Shown one piece after another: positions 6,943-11,714 of a DNA stretch of 11,714 bases (the first letter of the stretch is position 1; each line of letters begins with the position of its first letter). The stretch is from NCBI GenBank assembly GCA_028822745.1, contig JAPKCZ010000029.1, positions 1-11,714 of the forward strand, in the 5' to 3' direction. The DNA comes from Kiritimatiellia bacterium (lineage in GTDB: Bacteria; Verrucomicrobiota; Kiritimatiellia; UBA8416; JAIOPI01). The notes below the pieces were generated by a model. That model was not told the origin of the DNA. It saw only the letters and a program-made list of their open reading frames with translations, and ran no database searches. The translations under genes and the position numbers were made by a program.

Positions 6943-8247
6943 CTACGCCTCGAGCAGCTCGAGCGCCTCGCCAACGAGATAGAGCGATCCCGCTACACAA
7001 ACGACACCATTGGTATCTCGCGCCCAATCCTGCGCCGCCTGAAGCGCCTCGGCAAGCGGGCCCGTATGCACGGCAGAGAGACTGACGGGCAACGCTGCAC
7101 GAATTTCGTCCACCCCTGCCCCGCGTTCATTTTTAATCGGTACAATCCAACAACACGTCGCCATACCACCCAAGTGCTGCAGCGTGCCTCGCAGATCCTT
7201 GTCGCCACACATGCCGACAATAAGCGCCACCGGCTTTCCGCGACAGATCTGGCGCAGTGTTTTCGACAGCGCACGGGCCGCATCAGGATTATGTGCGCCG
7301 TCCAAAATGACGGGCGGCGATGACGCGACCACGTCGACGCGCCCATGCCAACGCACAGCGGCAATGCCCGCCTTGAACGCGGCGTCATCCAACGTGATCG
7401 CGCCAGCCATACTCAAGGCCTCAAGCGTCGCGACCGCCGTTGCGAGGTTTTCGATCTGGTGATCCCCAAGCAATGGCAATGTCGTCGAAAATCCACGCCC
7501 AAAAGCCGTTTCAACAACAATCCGTTGCCCGCTTAGATCGCGTGACTTCACGTGCACCGACACCATATCGCTTGCCGAGAGGAATGCCGACTGACGCGAT
7601 TCCGCTACGCGCCGCACAACGGCCTCAGCGTCAGGGTCCATGGCGCTGCACACCACGGGACGCCCCGCCTTGATGATGCCGCACTTCTCTTCGGCAATGG
7701 AAACCAAGTCATCCCCAAGCGTACCCGTATGATCCAAACCGATCGACGTGATGACCGAAACGACCGGCGTCAGTACGTTGGTTGCGTCCAGCCGTCCGCC
7801 AAGTCCCGTTTCAACAACAGCCCATTGCACCGCGGCCCTTTTGAAATACGAAAAAGCAATAGCGGTCGAGCATTCAAAAAAGGTCAATTCCTGACCCATC
7901 GACGCCGAGACGTCGTTGGCTGCCGATTCAACCTCAAATATCATCGACGTCAGATCCGCATCCGAAATCGATTCACCATCCACGGTGAAGCGTTCGTTGA
8001 AGCGATGCAAATGCGGGGACGTCGTACGCCCGACACGTTGCCCCGCCGAACAGAGCACCGCATCAATGATGGCGCAGACCGACCCCTTTCCGTTCGTGCC
8101 GGCAACATGGATCGCACACAAGTCGCCATGCGGATCGCCGAGCGCGGCCAGCAGCGCACGAATGGGATCAAGGCCGAGTTTGATACCGAAAGAGCGTCGT
8201 GCGAAGAGACGCTCGACCGCGTTGTCCAAGGAGAGTGGTTTCATCAT
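6943..8247 (-). CDS. folC: Folylpolyglutamate synthase / dihydrofolate synthase
   Basis: Mur-ligase-like ATP-dependent enzyme that adds glutamate to dihydropteroate and/or to reduced folates, keeping folate in the cell. With the start at 8247 it has 434 residues, the usual FolC size. Visible signatures are the LGLDPIR box near the N-terminus, the P-loop GTNGKGS (50-56), the omega-loop region SPHLHRFNERF (77-87), VVETGLGGRLDATN (144-157) with the Mg-binding Glu, GLDHTGTLGD (171-180) and the C-domain motif DGAHNPDA (316-323). The frame is open upstream to 8481, but that part overlaps the hydrolase gene and does not look like FolC, so I start at the paired ATGs (8247/8244). No good Shine-Dalgarno is visible. 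It follows the hydrolase by 79 bases. Whether it has both activities cannot be told from the sequence. Confidence 0.94.
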   Translation of the reverse strand: MMKPLSLDNAVERLFARRSFGIKLGLDPIRALLAALGDPHGDLCAIHVAGTNGKGSVCAIIDAVLCSAGQRVGRTTSPHLHRFNERFTVDGESISDADLTSMIFEVESAANDVSASMGQELTFFECSTAIAFSYFKRAAVQWAVVETGLGGRLDATNVLTPVVSVITSIGLDHTGTLGDDLVSIAEEKCGIIKAGRPVVCSAMDPDAEAVVRRVAESRQSAFLSASDMVSVHVKSRDLSGQRIVVETAFGRGFSTTLPLLGDHQIENLATAVATLEALSMAGAITLDDAAFKAGIAAVRWHGRVDVVASSPPVILDGAHNPDAARALSKTLRQICRGKPVALIVGMCGDKDLRGTLQHLGGMATCCWIVPIKNERGAGVDEIRAALPVSLSAVHTGPLAEALQAAQDWARDTNGVVCVAGSLYLVGEALELLEA

Positions 8248-8280
8248 TTGAGACTGATCTAAGCACAGCCGCGCATCAAG

Positions 8281-8314
8281 TTCAACGTGACGTGCGTTTT
8301 TTTCCAACGTTGAA
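8281..8314. repeat. 8-base inverted repeat between the hydrolase and folC
   Basis: TTCAACGT (8281-8288) and ACGTTGAA (8307-8314) are perfect arms around an 18-base loop that carries a run of seven T (seven A in the minus-strand transcript). It lies 13 bases past the hydrolase stop. The homopolymer is in the loop rather than behind the stem, so it is not a standard terminator in either direction. It may act as an mRNA processing or stabilising hairpin. Confidence 0.3.
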
Positions 8315-8326
8315 GCGCGGGATGGC

Positions 8327-9751
8327 TCAAGGCGTGTTAAGGGAATCAAACCAGCTCTTGGCCGACAGAAACGCCGGTAGCGCGCAGTCAGCATGCCCTG
8401 AAGCGGGCGACGGATCAGAAAAGGAAATCTGCGATGCACCGGCAGCCACAAGATTCGACATGGCAACATGGGAATTGGCAACAGGAACGGTCCCGTCCGC
8501 CGCGCAATGAATAAAACGTACCGGCACCTGTGGAACCCAACCGCGCCACGTGTCGTTTGCGCGCAAGGCGGCCCATACGGCGTTGTTCGTGTTCGATTCG
8601 AAATCTGCCAGAAAATTTGTGGCGATCATTAGGCGCGGCACGGCAGGCAAGGCGGCATTGATCGTACTGCTGGGCGTCGCCCCGTCAAACAGCGGCGGAA
8701 TCGTGCTGTCATAGGGCGGCGCAAGCACCTCATCGGGCGAGGTGAATATGTCGTAAATTTGATTCAGTCCCAGCAACATATAGGGTAAGTACGCGGGCGA
8801 TGCGTAGTTTGTGCTCGAAAGCATCACGTCACGCATGACACCCGACAGATCGTGAGGGCCAGCCATCGGCGCACAGGCCGTTACACTGAATTCCGCGCTG
8901 TGATGTGCCGCGATTTCACGCAACATGGCCAACGTTGTGTGCCCTCCCTGGGAGTACCCCGCCAGAAACAGGTTTCCGTTTGGATTGGCACCCGGTACGC
9001 TGGCGACAGCGCTCAGTGAAGCACGCAACATATCAATACTGGCGATCGCCGATGACCGAGCATGCACATAAGGATGCAGTCCGGGCGAGTTGGTCCCCAG
9101 CCCCAGATAATCGGGCAACACAGCGATATAGCCCTCCGATGCGGCCGCCACGCCCAGCGCTTGTTCAACGGAAAACTCCACCGACGGAGCCTCTAGGCGC
9201 TCGTAAATCGTCCCATGCTGAAGCGAGATCACGGGTGCCGTGCTGAGTCCCACCGGTATGCAAAGCGCACCGGACGCGCGTGTTGAAATGCGACGGTGAT
9301 CAAAGGTGTCGTAGGTCACGCGATAAATGGCGACATCGTAAGCGGGAGTGATCCCGGTGATACCAGCGAAGGTCAACAGCTGACCGATCAAAAAACTGGG
9401 TAGTTGCTGCTGGAAAACGAGGTCGTGCACTTGTCCGCGCGAGCTCGCCTCCAATCGAAAAGCGCCCTGTTCGTGCCGGCCAATGGAAACGATTGCATTT
9501 GAGCCGCTCGTCGGCCAGTCATCCGGACTGCCCACAAAGGTCCAATCGTCAAGGTGCACGGAGCGGGTAAGCGCGACCCCATCCCCGCCCTGCGGCATGG
9601 CCCACTCGATCTCGAGCAGGTCACTGGAAAGCACCGAGATCGCGCTAAAGGTAGAGCTCGCGGGGGGATCCGCCATGAGGGCGGCATGCCAGAGCGAAAA
9701 AACACAGCACATCGACAAGAACTTCATGAATATGAAAGGCCGAATCATCAT
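8327..9751 (-). CDS. Secreted alpha/beta hydrolase, lipase-like
   Basis: A secreted serine hydrolase of about 474 residues, probably an esterase or lipase; the substrate is not known. A signal peptide is present whichever start is right: the segment MKFLSMCCVFSLWHAALMA ends in a good cleavage site. A beta-rich segment with no recognised domain follows up to about residue 130. The hydrolase core has an oxyanion-like LQHGTIY, the nucleophile elbow GYSQGG (Ser267 counting from 9751), the acid in CAADGTVPV (Asp419) and the base in SGHADC (His453), a complete triad laid out like the secretory (LIP-type) lipases. Candidate starts are 9751, 9748 and 9727, none with a clear Shine-Dalgarno. The frame is open to 9793, but that would run into the terminator hairpin at 9770-9805. 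A TATTAT at 9759-9764 could be the -10 of its own promoter, which would favour 9727. Confidence 0.85.
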   Translation of the reverse strand: MMIRPFIFMKFLSMCCVFSLWHAALMADPPASSTFSAISVLSSDLLEIEWAMPQGGDGVALTRSVHLDDWTFVGSPDDWPTSGSNAIVSIGRHEQGAFRLEASSRGQVHDLVFQQQLPSFLIGQLLTFAGITGITPAYDVAIYRVTYDTFDHRRISTRASGALCIPVGLSTAPVISLQHGTIYERLEAPSVEFSVEQALGVAAASEGYIAVLPDYLGLGTNSPGLHPYVHARSSAIASIDMLRASLSAVASVPGANPNGNLFLAGYSQGGHTTLAMLREIAAHHSAEFSVTACAPMAGPHDLSGVMRDVMLSSTNYASPAYLPYMLLGLNQIYDIFTSPDEVLAPPYDSTIPPLFDGATPSSTINAALPAVPRLMIATNFLADFESNTNNAVWAALRANDTWRGWVPQVPVRFIHCAADGTVPVANSHVAMSNLVAAGASQISFSDPSPASGHADCALPAFLSAKSWFDSLNTP

Positions 9752-9769
9752 GCATGAGATAATAACAGA

Positions 9770-9805
9770 AACGGCGTGCAAATGCAGCTGCATTCACACG
9801 CCGTT
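9770..9805 (-). terminator. Strong nested hairpin, terminator of the sulfhydrylase locus
   Basis: AACGGCGTG (9770-9778) pairs perfectly with CACGCCGTT (9797-9805), and inside lies a second perfect palindrome, AATGCAG/CTGCATT (9781-9794), separated by 2x2 mismatches. On the minus strand the stem is followed by TTCTGTTATT, a U-rich though broken tail. It starts 28 bases after the stop of the decayed sulfhydrylase and ends just before the hydrolase start, as expected for a rho-independent terminator. Confidence 0.65.
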
Positions 9806-9833
9806 ACCGGACAAACAATGTCGCTTTCGCGGC

Positions 9834-10466
9834 TCAGCGCACCGCTGCAGCCAGCGCTTTGTCCAGATCAGCAATAATGTCGGCGCCATGCTCGATGGGG
9901 CGCTGCAGATACGGCGTTGTAAAGGTGCTGTCGACAACCAAAGGCACACCGTTCGCGTGCGCAATCTCTGCAATCGCCTCAATGTCCGCGACATCCAACC
10001 CTGGATTGCCAACGGTTTCCAAGAACACGAGCTTCGTCTTGGGCGTAATCGCCTTAGCGAAATTTTCGGGATCGCGCGGATCAACAAAGTTCGTCTTGAT
10101 ACCGAATTGTGGAAGAATGTTCTTAAACTGCGTATATGTGCCGCCGTAGAGGTTGTTCGCGGAAACGATTTCATCGCCCGACTGACACAGATTGATCACG
10201 CAATAGAAGATAGCGCTCGTTCCCGACCCTAGCGCCAGCGCGACTGCGCCGCCCTCCATGGCCGCCACGCGTTACTCAAGCACATCCTGCGTCGGATTCA
10301 TGATACGCGAATAGATATTTCCGAGTTCTTTCAGAGCGAAAAGGTTGGCGGCGTGTTCCGTGCTGTTGAACACATAGGACGCCGTACGGAAGAGAGGCAC
10401 GGCGCGGGAATTCGTGGCGGTATCGGGTTGCTGTGCGGCGTGAAGGCAAAGTGTTTCAAATTTCAT
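9834..10466 (-). pseudogene. Decayed O-acetylhomoserine sulfhydrylase (Cys/Met PLP enzyme)
   Basis: The translated frame reads as O-acetylhomoserine aminocarboxypropyltransferase, a PLP enzyme of the cystathionine gamma-synthase family that makes homocysteine from O-acetylhomoserine and sulfide. It starts MKFETLCLHAAQQPDTATNS at 10466 behind AAGGAG (10473-10478), a good ribosome site. Two lesions are visible. First, codon 65 is TAA (10272-10274) where the family has Lys (VLE-K-RVAA). Second, the frame runs on correctly through SGTSAIFY, NNLYGGTYTQF and DSTFTTPYLQRPIEHGADII, then jumps directly to ADLDKALAAAVR and a stop, which is the family's extreme C-terminus. Only about 210 codons remain of roughly 430, and the S-x-T-K lysine that holds PLP is gone. 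The product cannot be active. The terminator behind it is intact, so the decay looks recent. Confidence 0.85.
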
Positions 10467-10492
10467 GCATCTCTCCTTGTGGATTTGTCGTG

Positions 10493-10502
10493 TTTGCGCA
10501 AA
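10493..10502. promoter_or_regulatory. 10-base palindrome upstream of the sulfhydrylase start
   Basis: TTTGCGCAAA is a perfect palindrome 26 bases before the ATG at 10466. Its TTGCG/CGCAA arms resemble those at the guaA promoter, hinting at a LacI-type site, but this is a short motif and could be chance. Confidence 0.25.
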
Positions 10503-10531
10503 ACGACTGATTACAACAGAGCACGACTGAT
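10503..10531. repeat. Two 9-base direct repeats, 20-base period, in a divergent intergenic region
   Basis: ACGACTGAT occurs at 10503-10511 and 10523-10531, exactly 20 bases apart, so the copies would lie on nearly the same face of the helix. A partial third copy, ACGACTAT, starts at 10585. The pair lies 37-65 bases upstream of the sulfhydrylase start and 111-139 bases upstream of the opposite gene. It could be a regulator's tandem binding site. I see no SAM riboswitch in the leader. Confidence 0.35.
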
Positions 10532-10563
10532 ATCAACGAACTCGCAGTCGACGTCACAGACGC

Positions 10564-10592
10564 TTGACTCTAAAGGGCATGCCTACGACTAT
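10564..10592 (+). promoter_or_regulatory. Possible promoter for the four-helix membrane protein
   Basis: TTGACT (10564-10569, five of six consensus bases) is followed after 17 bases by GACTAT (10587-10592, three of six). Transcription would start near 10599, leaving a leader of about 43 bases. The -10 is weak, so this is tentative. Confidence 0.3.
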
Positions 10593-10641
10593 GCTCGCTT
10601 CAATAACCGACGTACCCGTTTAGCGCAGAAGGAACAATTCT

Positions 10642-11052
10642 ATGATGACACTATATATAAAGCAGGTAGCCCTCTGGATCCATTTACTCTGCATGCTGGG
10701 TTGCTTCGGCATGGTGCTGGCGGCCACAATCGCAGCAAAATCGCACACGAAGGAAACGCTATCCAAAGACAGCACCTTAAAAATGGCCGCACTGACACTG
10801 GCAGGAGGCCTGCTCGCCGGAATCGTGGTCTTTATTCTAAAAGTGCGCATGTTCAAAGAACTCCCCCCCAGCTTCATGATGTTCATCATGATTAAGTTCT
10901 TTTTACTGGTCTGCGCTGGTGGTGCTCTGGCAACGGCTTCGAAAAAGGCATCGCAAGGCGACGCCTCAGGAAGCCAACTCGGACGCACGATCGCACTACT
11001 GGCGCTCGCCAGTGCCGCGCTCCTAGGTGTTTTCCTTCAGCCGACGATATAG
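10642..11052 (+). CDS. Small four-helix integral membrane protein
   Basis: A 136-residue protein that is almost wholly membrane-embedded. Four hydrophobic segments are seen at about residues 10-32, 48-66, 78-99 and 115-133, with a charged loop KSHTKETLSKDSTLK (33-47) between the first two and a charged loop KKASQGDASGSQLGR between the last two. His14 within the first helix (WIHLL) recalls the CopD/DUF2269-like and SirB-like small membrane families, in which a histidine sits in that place, but the match is too general to name a family. The start at 10642 is supported by AAGGA at 10629-10633 with an 8-base spacer; the next codon is also ATG. It is divergent from the sulfhydrylase pseudogene and 30 bases before the ArsC/Spx-like gene, so the two are probably one transcript. 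Confidence 0.8.
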   Translation: MMTLYIKQVALWIHLLCMLGCFGMVLAATIAAKSHTKETLSKDSTLKMAALTLAGGLLAGIVVFILKVRMFKELPPSFMMFIMIKFFLLVCAGGALATASKKASQGDASGSQLGRTIALLALASAALLGVFLQPTI

Positions 11053-11082
11053 AATCCAGCCAATACAACGGAAAATCAACCC

Positions 11083-11442
11083 ATGTCACTGAAGCTCTAT
11101 ACCTATAAGGGATGTGGCACCTGCCGAAAGGCATTGGCCTTTCTTGATAGTGAAGGCATTACCTATACGCAGCATCCAATCCGCGAAACGCCTCCAAGTT
11201 TGAGCGAACTGCGCAAAATGGCCGCAACCTATAACAACGAGCTGCGCAAACTCTTCAACACCTCGGGCGGGACCTATAAAGAGATGCAACTCAAAGACCA
11301 TCTCCCCAACATGAGCGAGCAAGAACAACTTGATCTGCTCGCCAAACACGGCAATCTCGTCAAAAGACCCTTCGTCATCGCCGAAAATACGGCGATGGTT
11401 GGTTTCAAAGAAGACGAATGGCGCTCAAAACTAGGCCTTTGA
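11083..11442 (+). CDS. ArsC/Spx/YffB family thioredoxin-fold protein
   Basis: A 119-residue protein of the ArsC-related family, the usual length for Spx/YffB-type members. It opens with the thioredoxin-like strand LKLYTY, followed by KGCGTCRKALAFL, so the active site is C-x-x-C (Cys11, Cys14) as in Spx-type redox proteins rather than the lone Cys of plasmid arsenate reductases. The family's LRKLFNTSG box (54-62) and the KRPFVI segment (94-99), whose Arg-Pro lies next to the active site, are both present. Spx controls RNA polymerase in Firmicutes; outside them these proteins are mostly uncharacterised and may be glutathione- or thiol-dependent reductases. Arsenate reduction is possible but not implied, since no other ars gene is nearby. 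Only a weak GGA precedes the ATG. It follows the four-helix membrane gene by 30 bases. Confidence 0.88.
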   Translation: MSLKLYTYKGCGTCRKALAFLDSEGITYTQHPIRETPPSLSELRKMAATYNNELRKLFNTSGGTYKEMQLKDHLPNMSEQEQLDLLAKHGNLVKRPFVIAENTAMVGFKEDEWRSKLGL

Positions 11443-11458
11443 GTCAGATCAGGCCTTT
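11433..11458 (+). terminator. Possible weak terminator at the end of the ArsC/Spx-like gene
   Basis: AGGCCT occurs at 11433-11438 and 11451-11456. Because it is its own complement, the two copies can pair as a 6-base stem with a 12-base loop that contains the stop codon, and the second copy is followed by TTTAT. The stem is short, so termination would be weak. Confidence 0.3.
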
Positions 11459-11714
11459 ATAAAAGTGGCTTTCAACCAAAAGAAGCCCGAAAAACACAGA
11501 CAGGCGCACCAAACACCGAACCTTTACCCAAAATAAGCAAGTAATCCTCGCCTGCCGGTTCAAAAAGCGAAACCTTTCATATTCTCAGCACTCTCGAAGC
11601 CCCCGCGAAGACCATAACACAAAGATTTTAGAGAAACTCAGAACTTAACCCTAGACATTCACCCACAAACTGAAGTAAATTCCAGCAAGTTCGAAAAACA
11701 AGACAACCATAACG
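11459..11714. other. A-rich non-coding tail, nothing recognised
   Basis: The last 256 bases are visibly richer in A (and poor in G on the plus strand) than the genes before them. Every frame is broken by stops within short distances on both strands, and I see no RNA gene, repeat array or partial gene entering from the right edge. It is most simply an intergenic region. Confidence 0.5.

Noticed and set aside
7552..8262. 236-codon open frame on the plus strand
   Set aside because: Antisense shadow of folC; composition is Arg/His-rich as expected from the complement of a GC-rich gene.
8248..8481. N-terminal extension of folC by 78 residues
   Set aside because: It overlaps the end of the hydrolase gene, has an Arg/Pro-rich composition unlike FolC, and FolC similarity begins at the paired ATGs 8247/8244.
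9752..9793. Longer N-terminus for the secreted hydrolase
   Set aside because: It would be translated through the terminator hairpin and adds no signal-peptide feature; starts at 9751 or 9727 fit better.
9483..10232. 249-codon open frame on the plus strand
   Set aside because: It runs antisense through the hydrolase start, the terminator and the sulfhydrylase remnant, with no family resemblance and no ribosome site.
10269..10274. Restart or readthrough making two working halves of the sulfhydrylase
   Set aside because: There is no ribosome site for the GTG at 10268, and the second half lacks the PLP lysine region anyway, so neither half could work.
1..11714. CRISPR array, tRNA, mobile element or defence island
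   Set aside because: No regularly spaced repeats, cloverleaf, transposase, integrase or defence-protein motif is seen on either strand.

Overview
The window is a stretch of ordinary bacterial chromosome, most likely from the PVC superphylum (Verrucomicrobiota, Kiritimatiellota or a relative). The clearest pointer is a protein of the Minf_1886 family, which is largely confined to Planctomycetes and Verrucomicrobia. A DUF2752 plus GYF_2 membrane-protein pair and a secreted ankyrin-MORN protein are compatible with that placement. I see no rRNA, tRNA, insertion sequence, phage gene, CRISPR array or recognisable defence system.

Layout. (1) 1-495, minus: 5' part of guaA (GMP synthase), running off the left edge, with a readable promoter and a palindrome over its -35. 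(2) 681-2360, plus: a two-gene unit of membrane proteins, DUF2752 followed by a GYF_2-domain multi-pass protein. (3) 2382-9751, minus: six genes in one direction. In transcription order these are a secreted alpha/beta hydrolase, folC, a secreted ankyrin-MORN protein, leuS, a 49-residue membrane peptide and the Minf_1886 protein. The last three are tightly packed and probably form a leuS operon. (4) 9770-9805: a strong nested hairpin that ends the next unit. (5) 9834-10466, minus: a decayed O-acetylhomoserine sulfhydrylase gene with an in-frame stop and an internal deletion that removes the catalytic lysine. (6) 10642-11442, plus: a small four-helix membrane protein and an ArsC/Spx-like thioredoxin-fold protein. 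(7) 11443-11714: A-rich non-coding tail.

Genes of known role serve housekeeping metabolism: GMP synthesis, leucyl-tRNA charging and folate polyglutamylation. The dead sulfhydrylase suggests the strain has lost, or duplicates elsewhere, direct sulfhydrylation to homocysteine. The points most worth a second look are that pseudogene, the ankyrin-MORN fusion, the small conserved-looking peptide after leuS, and the palindromic site at the guaA promoter.
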